DNA of 64,000 nucleotides from assembly GCA_018825305.1 (NCBI GenBank), contig JAHJEO010000010.1:62001-126000 (forward strand), written 5' to 3'. Made by a program: the position numbers and the translations under genes. Source of the stretch: Gammaproteobacteria bacterium (GTDB lineage Bacteria > Pseudomonadota > Gammaproteobacteria > Burkholderiales > Rhodocyclaceae). Below are positions 1-9,300 of the stretch, piece after piece. The notes under the pieces are model-generated. The model saw only the letters and a program-made list of their open reading frames with translations, had not been told where the DNA came from and did not search any database. Within the stretch, counting starts at the first letter, position 1. The number at the start of each line of letters is the position of its first letter.

Positions 1-1084
1 AGATGCGCGAGAGGCCGGCCAGCGCCGCATGTTTCGCGGCGTCGTTCACCGCCACGCACAGTTCGCAGGAGCGGCCGTCGAGGTAGAGCGTGCCGACCTG
101 GAAGGTGGCCTTGCCCTGGCGGGTGTAGAAGTCCTTGAAGGCGACGAAGTTGTTGGCCAGCGGCAGCAGGTCGCGGACGTAACGCGCCAGTCGCTCCAGT
201 TCGCGCACGCCGTCGCCCTGCGCCGCCGGATCGGGTTTGGCGGCAAGCCAGGCGGCATAGGGCGCGAGCTTTTCGCCGAGTGCCTGCCAGTCGGCCTCGG
301 TCAGCGCCGTGCGTTCGCCCAACAGCGGCGTGACGGCGGCATCGCGCAGCGTCGCCATTGCCCCGGCCCAGGCCGGATTGACACCCTCGCCCAGCGGCGC
401 CGTGCCGCCAGCGCCGACTTTTGCCAGCGGCAGCGCGGCGATACCCTCGGCATTGTTGGTCAGCGTGGCGACGGCCAGTGCGGCGAAGGCGTCGTCTGCG
501 GCATTGAGCGCCGCACCGGCGCGCTCGTCGAAGGCGGCCAGCCGGCAGCGCACGAAATAGTCCTCGATTTTGGCGGCCACGGCATTGACGGCGTCGAGGG
601 CGGCCTGGCTTGCGTCGCCCAGCGGTTTTGCTTCCGTGCCGGCGGCTTCCCACGCGGCTTGCGCCCTGGCGGCGAAGCGCGCCTGGGCGGCGCTGGCGGC
701 ATCGACATCGATGATGTCGGCGTCAGATTTGCCGAGGTCGGCCGCCAGCGCGCGCGCGGCGGCGATGATGTCGGCGCCCGCGTCATCGTCGTCGAGGATG
801 GCGGCGAGCGGCACGCCGGGCAGTTCGTGCGCCAGTACTTCGGTGTCCTTGAGCCGTTCGCCGGCCCAGCGCACGGCAGCGATCAGTTCCGGCGCGCGTA
901 CCTGGCCGTCGTTGTCGGAGTCGATCAGCGCCAGGGTGCGGGCATCGAATTCGATGCCCTTGACCGGGCACGACAGCGCGACCCACAGCTTCTGGTCAAG
1001 CTCGTCGATGGCCAGCAGGTCGGCGGCGGTGTCGAGGCGCACCTGGTCGAAACCGCCGGCGCGAAAGAACTTCCATTGATGCAT
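1..1084 (-). CDS. EF-hand-containing protein of unknown function (3' part outside window)
   Basis: The reading frame is open on the minus strand from ATG at 1084 to the window edge, giving at least 361 residues; the C-terminus is missing. Residues 55-66 form a textbook calcium-binding EF-hand loop (DSDNDGQVRAPE, with D1, D3, D5, G6 and E12 in place). The rest is Ala-rich and helical-looking, with no membrane segment or signal peptide in the visible part. I do not recognise the family. The start lies 1 nt after the stop of the metallo-hydrolase upstream, so the two are probably co-transcribed. One copy of the dispersed repeat (396-425) encodes the segment AKVGAGGTAPL about two thirds of the way along. 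Confidence 0.75.
   Translation of the reverse strand, partial: MHQWKFFRAGGFDQVRLDTAADLLAIDELDQKLWVALSCPVKGIEFDARTLALIDSDNDGQVRAPELIAAVRWAGERLKDTEVLAHELPGVPLAAILDDDDAGADIIAAARALAADLGKSDADIIDVDAASAAQARFAARAQAAWEAAGTEAKPLGDASQAALDAVNAVAAKIEDYFVRCRLAAFDERAGAALNAADDAFAALAVATLTNNAEGIAALPLAKVGAGGTAPLGEGVNPAWAGAMATLRDAAVTPLLGERTALTEADWQALGEKLAPYAAWLAAKPDPAAQGDGVRELERLARYVRDLLPLANNFVAFKDFYTRQGKATFQVGTLYLDGRSCELCVAVNDAAKHAALAGLSRI
396..425 (+). repeat. Dispersed repeat, copy 1 (inside EF-hand gene)
   Basis: Matches the 27-bp consensus CGCCGTSCCGCC + RSCGCCGACTTTT. It lies antisense to the gene. CGGCGC and GCGCCG arms could form a small hairpin, with the T-run on the plus strand. Confidence 0.7.
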
Positions 1085-1085
1085 T

Positions 1086-1727
1086 TCAGACTCCGTCTGC
1101 AACGAAGGGATTGCTGCGGCGCTCCTCGCCGAAGGTGGACATCGGGCCGTGTCCCGGGATGAACTGGACGTCGTCACCGAGCGGCCAGAGCTTTTCGCGG
1201 ATGGAGCGGACCAGGGTGTCGTAATCGCCGCGGGGAAAGTCGGTGCGGCCGATGGAGCCGGCGAACAGCACGTCGCCGACGATGGCGAGCTTAGATGGCG
1301 CGTGGAAGAACACGATGTGGCCCGGCGTGTGGCCCGGCGTGTACAGCACGTCGAGCACGAGGTTGCCGACCGTCACCTTGTCGCCGTCGTCGAGCCAGCG
1401 GTCGGGGGTGAAAGCCTCGCACTGGTCCGGAAAACCGAACATGCGGCTCTGCTGCGGCAGCTGGGCGATCCAGAAGTCCTCCTCGCGCTGCGGTCCCTCG
1501 ATGGCAATGCCGAGGCGGTGTGCCAGCTCGGCGGTGCCGCCGGCATGGTCGATGTGGCCGTGGGTCAGCAGGATCTTTTCGATGGTCACGCCGGCATGGG
1601 CCGCGGCGGCGAGGATGGTGTCGAGGTCGCCGCCGGGATCGACCACGGCGGCCTTCTGCGTCTCCTCGCACCACAGCAGCGTGCAGTTCTGGGCGAAGGC
1701 GGTGACGGGAATGATGCGATAGTCCAT
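1086..1727 (-). CDS. MBL-fold metallo-hydrolase, glyoxalase II-like (YcbL type)
   Basis: A 213-residue single-domain metallo-beta-lactamase-fold hydrolase. The zinc motif THGHIDHAGG (HxHxDH) is intact, and the further metal ligands appear as TPGHTPGH and the late FIPGHGP. The size and compact architecture fit the YcbL group of small glyoxalase II-like thioesterases, which lack the extra C-terminal helical domain of true GloB. I chose the start MDYRIIPV at 1727; an upstream ATG at 1757 would add ten residues with poor coding character. It is followed after 1 nt by the EF-hand gene. The substrate is unknown; hydrolysis of a thioester such as S-lactoylglutathione is the family expectation. Confidence 0.85.
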   Translation of the reverse strand: MDYRIIPVTAFAQNCTLLWCEETQKAAVVDPGGDLDTILAAAAHAGVTIEKILLTHGHIDHAGGTAELAHRLGIAIEGPQREEDFWIAQLPQQSRMFGFPDQCEAFTPDRWLDDGDKVTVGNLVLDVLYTPGHTPGHIVFFHAPSKLAIVGDVLFAGSIGRTDFPRGDYDTLVRSIREKLWPLGDDVQFIPGHGPMSTFGEERRSNPFVADGV

Positions 1728-1826
1728 GGCGCGGCCGCGGAAAAAAGTGTGGCGCAAGTCTATACGACGAAGCTGTCGCCCGGATTACCATGCGCGTCCC
1801 GCATAACCATAATCCGCGAACGAGCG

Positions 1827-2393
1827 ATGAAAATAACCCTGGTACGTCATGGAGAATCCGCGGCCAACGTGGCCGGCATCATCAACGACGATCCGGCCCG
1901 TGCGGTGGCCCTGACCGCGACCGGCCGTGGCCAGGCGCTGGCCCTCGGCGACAAGCTGCGCGGCGCGCCTTTCGTCCAGGCCTATGCCTCGCAGTTCGCC
2001 CGCGCCCACCAGACGGCGGTAATGCTGCTCGGCGACCGTTGCCTGGCTCTCGAAATCGATGCCCGCCTCAACGAGCGTCGTTCCGGCATGGACGGCCGGC
2101 CGGTCGAGGATTTCAATGCGCTGGTGCGGAACGACCCGGTGGGCGCGAAATCGCCGGCGGGCGAATCCTTCCTCGAACAGATGGAGCGCGTGCGCGCCTG
2201 CCTCGTGGAGCTGGCCGCCCGCCATGGCGACGCCGAAGTGCTGGCGGTGTCCCACGAAAATCCCATCCTCGCCGCGTGCGCCCTCGCCGGCATGGCGCCG
2301 GCCGAGGCGGCGCGCGGCAGCGTGGCAAACTGCGGCCGGGTTGTCATCGAGTGGACCGCTGCGGGTGGCCGCCTGCTCGAAGGCCCGGCCTGA
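1827..2393 (+). CDS. Histidine phosphatase family protein (phosphoglycerate mutase-like)
   Basis: An 188-residue histidine phosphatase. It begins almost directly with the catalytic LVRHGES (RHG) motif, has the arginine of ASQFARAHQTA, and carries the second catalytic histidine in VSHENPI. It is shorter than metabolic phosphoglycerate mutase (about 230-250 aa), which suggests a phosphatase (CobC/SixA/GpmB-like) rather than a mutase. It is divergent from the metallo-hydrolase, with 99 bp between starts that must hold both promoters. The substrate cannot be read from the sequence. Confidence 0.8.
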   Translation: MKITLVRHGESAANVAGIINDDPARAVALTATGRGQALALGDKLRGAPFVQAYASQFARAHQTAVMLLGDRCLALEIDARLNERRSGMDGRPVEDFNALVRNDPVGAKSPAGESFLEQMERVRACLVELAARHGDAEVLAVSHENPILAACALAGMAPAEAARGSVANCGRVVIEWTAAGGRLLEGPA

Positions 2394-2471
2394 CCGTGCA
2401 GCAATGTTGCTGCCTGCCATGAGCTTAGGCGGCTATGATCGCCGTTGCAGCAGACCGTTGCACCCCAAGCC

Positions 2472-3770
2472 ATGACCGACTCGACCATACTCAGCGCCTC
2501 CCTGTTCCTGCTCATCGTCTTCGGCGTCGAGCGCGCCTGCCGCCGCTGGGGCGTGCCTTCGGTGCTGGTGCTGGTGGTGATCGGCCTGGCCTCGCGGCCG
2601 GTGCTCGATTCGCTCGGCGTGCAGCTCAACTGGGCCGGCAGGATGGTGCCCATCATCGGTACCATCGGTCTGGTGCTGATCGTGCTCGAAGGTGCGCTCG
2701 ACATCGAGTTGCGGCGCGAGCGCTTCCGGCTCATCGGCGCCACCTTGTTCCTGGCGACGGCCGGCTTCGTCGTCTGCGTTCTGGCCTTCGCCACCGCCGC
2801 CCATTTCCTGCTCGACCTCGGCCCGGTGCAGTCGGTGCTGCTGGCGACACCCTTCGCCGTCATCAGCAGCGCGGTGGCCATCCCGAGCAGCGCCTTCCTG
2901 CCGGCCAAGGGGCGCGAATTCGTGGTTTACGAGACCTCGATGTCGGACATCATCGGCGTGCTGGTGTTCTTTTCGCTGCTTGGTTCCGACGGCAGCGTCA
3001 AGGGCGCGCTGGTGACGCTGCTGGGGGGCAGCGTGCTGTCGCTGGCGCTGTCGCTGCTCTGCGCCGTGGCGCTGCTGCTGGTGCTGCTGCGGGTGGATGG
3101 CCACATCCGCTTCGTGCCGCTCCTGGCCGGCCTGTTCGCGCTCTACGCCATGGGCAAGCTGCTGCACCTGTCGCCGCTCATCATGGTGCTGTTCCTCGGC
3201 CTGCTGCTCAACAAACCGTCGCTGGTGACCCGCTTCCGCCCCTTCCGCAACTGGGCCGGCGACGATTACCCGGACACGCTGTCCGAGTTCAAGACGGTGG
3301 TGGTGGAGCTGACTTTCGTCGTGCGCGGCTTCTTCTTCGTCCTGCTCGGTTACTGGACCGACCTGTCCGATCTTGTTTCGCCCTGGGCCTGGCTGGTGGC
3401 GGCAATGGCGCTCGTCGTCATCTTCGGCAGCCGCTTCGCTTTGCTGCGGCTGATGCAGCTCGGCCCCGCCGCGTCCGGGCCGCTGGGCTGGATTGCGCCG
3501 CGCGGCCTCATCACCGTGCTGCTGTTCATCCATGCCCGCGATGCCTTCGCCCTGCCGACCTTTCTCAACGGCGCGGTGATCCTGGTGGTGCTGGCGTCCT
3601 CCGCCCTGATCCTGGTGGCCCGCTTCGCCTATGGCAACAATTTGCCCGTGCCGGAGCTTGAAGCGCCACCGCCACCGCTGCCGGCACCGGACGAGGAGTT
3701 GCTCGCGGCACCGCCACCGGAGCCGCCGCCGCCCGAGTCGGTCCCGGATTCGGCCTCCGGCGAGCGCTGA
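2472..3770 (+). CDS. Cation:proton antiporter (CPA1/NhaP-like)
   Basis: A 432-residue integral membrane protein with about 12 hydrophobic helices, starting MTDSTILSASLFLLIVFGVE. Helix-breaking glycine/proline segments and an acidic membrane motif (LEGALDIE) near residue 80 fit the sodium/proton exchanger superfamily. The tail is cytoplasmic and low-complexity, rich in Pro, Glu and Ala. I preferred ATG 2472 to ATG 2445 because the extra nine residues do not look coding. The last 142 bp overlap the convergent CLC gene on the other strand. Its neighbours (MscS and CLC in the facing operon) suggest a role in ion or pH homeostasis. The transported cation (Na+, K+ or Li+) is not predictable. Confidence 0.85.
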   Translation: MTDSTILSASLFLLIVFGVERACRRWGVPSVLVLVVIGLASRPVLDSLGVQLNWAGRMVPIIGTIGLVLIVLEGALDIELRRERFRLIGATLFLATAGFVVCVLAFATAAHFLLDLGPVQSVLLATPFAVISSAVAIPSSAFLPAKGREFVVYETSMSDIIGVLVFFSLLGSDGSVKGALVTLLGGSVLSLALSLLCAVALLLVLLRVDGHIRFVPLLAGLFALYAMGKLLHLSPLIMVLFLGLLLNKPSLVTRFRPFRNWAGDDYPDTLSEFKTVVVELTFVVRGFFFVLLGYWTDLSDLVSPWAWLVAAMALVVIFGSRFALLRLMQLGPAASGPLGWIAPRGLITVLLFIHARDAFALPTFLNGAVILVVLASSALILVARFAYGNNLPVPELEAPPPPLPAPDEELLAAPPPEPPPPESVPDSASGER

Positions 3771-5119
3771 GCCGGGCTTGCTTCCGGCGCTGGCGACTGG
3801 TTCATGTGGAGGAAGCGTTCGGCCAGCGTGCGGTAGAGCGGTCGCGGGCAGACCGCGCGGGACACCGTGGTGGCGATCAGCGCGGCCGCCATCAGGGGCA
3901 ACACCATGTTGTGGTTGTCGGTCATCTCGATGACGATGACGAAGGCGGTGATCGGCGCCTGCACCACACCCGCGAAGTAGGCCACCATGGCCAGCAGCAC
4001 GACCGCGCCGGCCGGCGCGTAGGGCATGATCTGCGACAGGTTGAGGCCGAAGCCGGCGCCGACGGAGAGTGACGGCGCGAAGATGCCGCCGGGAATGCCG
4101 CTGGCGTAGGAAACCAGGGTGGCGAGGAACTTGAGCACGCCGTATTCCTGCGGCAATTCCTGGCTGCCTTCGAGGATGTGGCGGGCTTCGAGGTAGCCGG
4201 TCCCGTAGACGGTGCTGCCCGAGGCCAGGCCGATCAGGGCGAGGACGAAGCCGCAGAAGGCGGCGAAGGCCACCGGCCGCTGCCGCGCTGCCGCGCCCAA
4301 ACGGCCCGGCAGGCCGCGTGACATGCCGATCAGCAGGCGGGCGAACAGGCCGCCGAGCAGGCCGCCGACTCCGCCGCACAGCAGCACGGCGATCCAGGCC
4401 TGGTCGAGCGGCAGCGAGGCCGAGGTATAGCCGAAATAGGGGTAGTCCCCGAGCACGGCCATGGAGGTGACGCCGGCCAGGATCACTCCGGTGAGGATGG
4501 TGCCGTTGGTGCGGTGCTGGAAGGAGCTGCGACTCATCTCCTCGATGGCGAAGACGATGCCGGCCAGCGGCGTATTGAAGGCGGCGGCGACGCCGGCAGC
4601 GCCGCCGGCGAGGATCAGGCCATTTTCGGACTGGATTCGCGAGAAGCGCACCAGCCGGCCCAGGGAGTGCATGATGGCCGCACCCACCTGCACCGTCGGC
4701 CCCTCGCGACCGATGGAAGCGCCGCAGACCAGGCCCACCAGGGTGAGCATGACCTTGCCGAAGGCGATGCGCAGCGACAGCACCCGGTTGCGCGTTTCCT
4801 CGCTGGTGAGCGCCGCGATGGTCTGCGGAATGCCGCTGCCCTGGGACCCGGCGAAAAAGCGCTGGGTTATCCAGGCCACGCCCCCCAGGCCGAGGGGCGT
4901 GATGACCAGCGGCAGGAAGGGGGAGAGCTCCACCAGCAGCAGGTGATAGTGGTTGGCTTTCTCGGCGCCGAAGGCGAAGAGGACGGCGACGCCGCCGACG
5001 CAGATCGAGCCGCCCCAGAACACCAGGCCGCGCAGCCACAGACGCGGCGACAGCAGGCGATGGCGGAAGCGCTTCACCGAGGGGTTTTGCAGGACGCGTT
5101 TCATTTGCTGCGGGGCCAT
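3629..5119 (-). CDS. CLC-family chloride channel / H+:Cl- antiporter
   Basis: A 496-residue CLC protein. The three anion-selectivity motifs are present: GSGIPQ, GREGPTVQ and GGIFAPSLS. The glutamate in GREGP (external gate) and the IEEM glutamate matching the internal proton glutamate of E. coli ClcA are both kept, which favours a proton-coupled exchanger over a plain channel. The C-terminal 45 residues are a Gly/Ser-rich tail encoded opposite the Pro-rich tail of the antiporter gene. Start taken at MAPQQMKRV (5119); 5104 is also possible and 5233 is unlikely because it would overlap the upstream gene. It is the last gene of the glucan/trehalose operon, 16 nt after the GH gene. Confidence 0.9.
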   Translation of the reverse strand: MAPQQMKRVLQNPSVKRFRHRLLSPRLWLRGLVFWGGSICVGGVAVLFAFGAEKANHYHLLLVELSPFLPLVITPLGLGGVAWITQRFFAGSQGSGIPQTIAALTSEETRNRVLSLRIAFGKVMLTLVGLVCGASIGREGPTVQVGAAIMHSLGRLVRFSRIQSENGLILAGGAAGVAAAFNTPLAGIVFAIEEMSRSSFQHRTNGTILTGVILAGVTSMAVLGDYPYFGYTSASLPLDQAWIAVLLCGGVGGLLGGLFARLLIGMSRGLPGRLGAAARQRPVAFAAFCGFVLALIGLASGSTVYGTGYLEARHILEGSQELPQEYGVLKFLATLVSYASGIPGGIFAPSLSVGAGFGLNLSQIMPYAPAGAVVLLAMVAYFAGVVQAPITAFVIVIEMTDNHNMVLPLMAAALIATTVSRAVCPRPLYRTLAERFLHMNQSPAPEASPAQRSPEAESGTDSGGGGSGGGAASNSSSGAGSGGGGASSSGTGKLLP

Positions 5120-5135
5120 CGTCGATCCAAATCGC

Positions 5136-6314
5136 TCAAAAAATCCGTTTATCCAGTCCCTCGCGGGCGAGCAAGAACAGTGCCGCGTTCCAGGTCTGCC
5201 CGGCCATGCCTTCGGCGCTGCCGCGTTCGCCATTGAACCATTCGGTGAAGCGCCAGTCGCCGGCGGCGTTGGCCCGCGCCAGCCGCGCCAGTTCCTGCAA
5301 TGCCATGGCGCGGCGCCCGGCGGCGGCCAGCGCCAGCACCCAGAAGCCGCCGATCATAGGCCAGACGCCACCGTTGTGGTAACGATGGGGCAGGTTCTGG
5401 CGATGACGCTCCATGTAGGGGCGCCACTGCCTGCTTCCTGGCTCGATCGGCGTCAGCACCGACAGGCCGGGGTGGGCGGTGGGCCGTGCGGCGATGACGT
5501 CGAGGACACGCCGTCGCCGGTGGTCGTCGGCCAGGCCCAGCAACAGGGCCAGCAGGTTGCCGAGCACGTCGCCCTCTTCGCCCCAGAACGACAGGTTGGC
5601 GTAGCTGAGGTAAAGCTCGGGATTGGCCGTGCGGCGCTTGGCGTAATGGATCAGCAGCCGCAGGCGGCGGTAGTCCGGCAGGTGGCTGCCGGGCAGGAAC
5701 AGCCAGTTCGCATGCTGCCTGGTCGCCGTGGCACCGGGCAGGTGGTAGAGCTTCTTGACATAGAGCCAGAGCGCGTTGGTGTAGAGCACGAAGCCGGAGC
5801 GCGGCATGATGTCGGCCCAGTCGCTGGCCTCGTTCTGCTGCAGCAGGTGGATCAGGGGGTGTTCCTGGCAGGCCAGCCAGGCCAGGGCGCGGCGCACCCG
5901 CGCCCGGAAGCGGTGCTCGAGCCTGCCGCCGGTGGCCTGATCGACGAGGCGCACGGCGATCAGCCACCACAGCGTGGCGTCGATGCAGCCGAGGTACCAG
6001 AAATCGCCGCGCGCCTTGTCCGGTTCGACGAACTTGGGAATCTGGCCGTTGGCGGCCTGATGGGTGGCCAGCGCCGCGAGGCTGCGCCGCGCCCCGCGGA
6101 TCAGCACCGGGTCACCGCTGCGCGCGGCCGCGATGGCGCAGAGCGCGCCGTCGCGGCCGAAGACGCGGTCATAGCTGCGGGCGATCGCCTTGTCGCCAGG
6201 CCGTGCCGCGATGAAGCCGTGGGGGCCGAGGTTCTCGTGCAGCAGGGCCAGCGAGCGCTGCGTGCACTCCTCGATCAGAACGGCGTCCGTCTGCCCCACT
6301 GCCGCGCCAGTCAC
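5136..6314 (-). CDS. (alpha/alpha)6-barrel glycoside hydrolase, GH100 / amylo-alpha-1,6-glucosidase-like
   Basis: A 392-residue soluble protein. Visible motifs are YDRVFGRDGALC, GCIDATLWWLIAV, DWADIMPRSGFVLYTNALW and HNGGVWPMIGGFW. These are the Asp-rich helix-loop motifs of the (alpha/alpha)6 barrel shared by bacterial GH100 invertases and short glycogen-debranching C-domains. It starts at GTG 6314, whose GTGA overlaps the stop of malQ-treY, so translation is coupled. The operon points to an alpha-glucan or disaccharide substrate. The GH100 (sucrose-cleaving) and debranching possibilities cannot be separated by eye. Confidence 0.65.
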   Translation of the reverse strand: MTGAAVGQTDAVLIEECTQRSLALLHENLGPHGFIAARPGDKAIARSYDRVFGRDGALCAIAAARSGDPVLIRGARRSLAALATHQAANGQIPKFVEPDKARGDFWYLGCIDATLWWLIAVRLVDQATGGRLEHRFRARVRRALAWLACQEHPLIHLLQQNEASDWADIMPRSGFVLYTNALWLYVKKLYHLPGATATRQHANWLFLPGSHLPDYRRLRLLIHYAKRRTANPELYLSYANLSFWGEEGDVLGNLLALLLGLADDHRRRRVLDVIAARPTAHPGLSVLTPIEPGSRQWRPYMERHRQNLPHRYHNGGVWPMIGGFWVLALAAAGRRAMALQELARLARANAAGDWRFTEWFNGERGSAEGMAGQTWNAALFLLAREGLDKRIF

Positions 6315-9300
6315 GCGGGCGACTCCGCTGCCAGCAGCGCCACCGGGAAGCTGCCGAGCAACTGCCCCAGCATCAATTCGCCGGCGGCGCCATGGCTTTC
6401 ACCGCTGAGGACGTTGCGCCACTCGAAGTCGGCGAGGGCGGCGGGCAGCTCAAGTGTGGTGTCCTGCCATACAGCCGGGCCGACGGGCAGGGTGTGGCGG
6501 TCGCCAAGCAGGCGTGCCGGCAGGCGCGGCACCACGACGATCAGCGCACGACCTTCGTGGCGCCGGGCGAAGGCACAGGCATGGACGGAAAGCTCGCCGC
6601 GCAGTTGCAGCGGCAGGTAGTCGCCGTCGCGGAATACCTCGGGCCAGCGCGCGCGCAGCGCCAGGATCTGCCAGTGTGTGTAGAGCTTGATGCGGCCGTC
6701 GCCCATGTCCGCCAGCAGCGGCTGCAACCGTTGCGGCCACTGCTCCGGCGGCGCGGCGGCGAGCGCCTTCACCTCGGCCAGCAGCTCGCGGCGGCGGGCG
6801 AAGTCCACCGGCTGGCGGTTATCCGGATCGACCAGGTTGAACTGCCACAGCTCGCAGCCCTGGTAGATGTCGGGCACGCCCGGCGAAGCCAGTTTGACCA
6901 GCGTCTGGGACAGGGCGTTGAGCAGGCCATGGCGGGCGATGGGCTGGACGACGGGCACGAAGTCGGCGAGGAACAGGTTCTTTTCGCCGGGCGCCAGCAG
7001 GCCCTGGACGAAGCCGCTCATGGCCGCCTCGTAGTCGGCATTCACGTTGACCCAGCTGCTGTGTTCCTTGGCTTCGCGCAGGGCCTTGATCATGTAGGCC
7101 TCGATGCGGCCGCGGTAGAAGGCCAGCGCCGCTTCGTCGGGCAGGTCGAGCGGCCAGGTGCCGATCAGGGTCTGGTAGAGCAGGTACTCTTCATTGCGCG
7201 AGGGCGCCTCGACGCCGTCGATTTCGCGCTTGCGGCCGCGGTTGAGGCGGTTCCAGCGCTTGAGCATCAGCTTCCACGCCGCCGGCATTTCGGACAGCAC
7301 GTTGATGCGGGCGCGCACGTCCTCGGAGCGCTTGCTGTCGTGGGTCGACGTGGCCAGCATGTTGTGGGGCCAGCGGGTGGCGCGCTCGCGCGTGGCACCG
7401 TGGAAGGCGGCGACGGAAATGCCGAAACGGCGCGGCTCGCCGCCGACGTCGTTGAGCGAGCTCAGGCGGTGGTAGCGGTAGAAGGAGGTGTCCTCGACGC
7501 CCTTGGCCATCACCGGCGAGGAGAACTGCTGGAACTTCATGGCGAAGGCCTGTACCCGTTCGCGGAAGGAGGCGCTGCGGCCGCGGGCGATGTCGGTGGT
7601 CAGCACCGACTGCAGGAAATCGTGGATGCCGGTGTCGGCGGCCGGACTCTTCTTCTTGGCCACCGCCACGGCCCAGGCGATATGGCGGCGGTCGTCGGCA
7701 GAGAGGCGGCCATTGGCGACATAGCTGCGATAGACCGGGAAGCAGGCCACCACCTCGATCAGGGCATCGCGCAGGCCGTTGAGGGTGTAGTCGCAGGTGT
7801 CGCGGCTGGCGGCGGCGATGCGCGCCAGTCGTGTCGCCAGCACGTTGAGCTCGCTCGACAGGGCCGTGTGCATGATGAGCTTTTTGGCCTCGTAGGCGAG
7901 TTCCTCGAAGTCGCCTTCGGCGCCGCTGAAGTCGGTGTAGATGCGGCTGATGCGTCGCTCGGCGCCGCTGTCGACGAACAGGTTGTTGACCAGGTTGGCA
8001 AAGCGGTAGCCGGTGGCGCCGTGGATCGGCCAGTCGTCGGGCAGGCGCTCGTGCTCGGCGAGGATCTTCTCGATCACCAGGTAGAGCGGCAGCGGTTCGC
8101 CCGCCGCCAGCGGCTTGCCGGCCGCCGCCTGCTGCAGGCGGCGGAAGTAGCGTCCGGGATCGTAGAGTCCGTCCGGATGGTCGATGCGCAGCCCTTCGAT
8201 CTTGCCCTGGGCCAGCAGGTCGAGGACGAAGCGGTGGGTCGCCTCGAATACCGCCGGCTCGTCCATGCGCAGCGCAGCCAGGTCGTTGATGTCGAAGAAG
8301 CGCCGGTAGTTGATCTCGTCGGAGGCGACGCGCCAGAAGGCGAGGCGGTAGCCCTGCAGCTGGACCAGCTCGTGCAGCAGGTCGAAGCTGGCTGCGTCGT
8401 TGGGCTGGCCGTTGAATTCCGCCACGTTGTCGGCGATGTGGTGGGCGATGTCGGCGCAGGCGCCGGCCAGGGCGGCGAGATGGCGCTTGTGCACTTCCTT
8501 GTCGCGCTGGCGCTCGGCCATGCGTGCCGGGTTGGCCTCGGTGCGTGCCGGCAGGTGGCCCAGGGTGGTGAGCAGGGTCTGCAGTTCGACGTAGCGCTCG
8601 TCGTCTTCGCCGAGCGCGGCCGCCAGGTGCTCGCGGCGGTGGCCGACGATGCGCGGATAGGTCGCCGGGTCCAGCGGCAGGCGGTGCTGGTAATAGAACA
8701 GGCTGAACTCGCCGCGCGCTGCATCGAAATCGAGGCGCAGTTCACCGCGGTTGAGCACCGTGCCGTAGTGGTCGCCGAGCAGCGGCAGCAGCACCTTGCC
8801 CTTGAGGCCGGGATTGAGCGGTTCCCAGTCGATGTCGAAGAAGGCGCCCCAGGCCGAGGCCGGGCCGTTCTCCAGCACGTCCAGCCACCAGGCGTTGTCG
8901 GCGCCCATCACACCCATGTGGTTGGGGACCACGTCGAGTATCTGGCCGAGGCCGTTGGCCTTGAGCGCAGCGACGAAATCTTCGTAGTCCTGCGGCGAGC
9001 CGATTTCCGGATTGAGCGCGGCGTGATCGACGATGTCGTAGCCGTGGCCGCTGCCGGGGCGCGCCCGGAGATAGGGTGAGGCGTAGCAGTGGCTGACGCC
9101 GAGTTCGGCGAGGTAGCTCGCCAGTGCCGTCGCCTGGGCGAAAGTGAAGTCGCGGTTGAACTGCAGCCGGTAGGTGGCACGCGGGATCACGGCCAGGCGC
9201 GGCGCCACCGGCTCTTCGGCATGGGGGATCACCGCGGTGCCGCGCTCGCGCCGCAGCACCTCTGCCACGGCGGTGAAACGGCTGTCGGCGGCCCAGTCCT

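Noticed and set aside
29-1162. Long open frame on the plus strand
   Set aside because: Arg/Gly-rich shadow of the EF-hand gene on the minus strand; no family motifs.
2433-5039. 868-codon minus-strand frame across antiporter and CLC genes
   Set aside because: Low-complexity His/Gln/Arg translation typical of an antisense or shifted frame; the real genes in this span have clear motifs.
6392-9079. 895-codon plus-strand frame opposite malQ-treY
   Set aside because: Antisense shadow caused by high GC; the minus-strand GH13/GH77 motifs are unambiguous.
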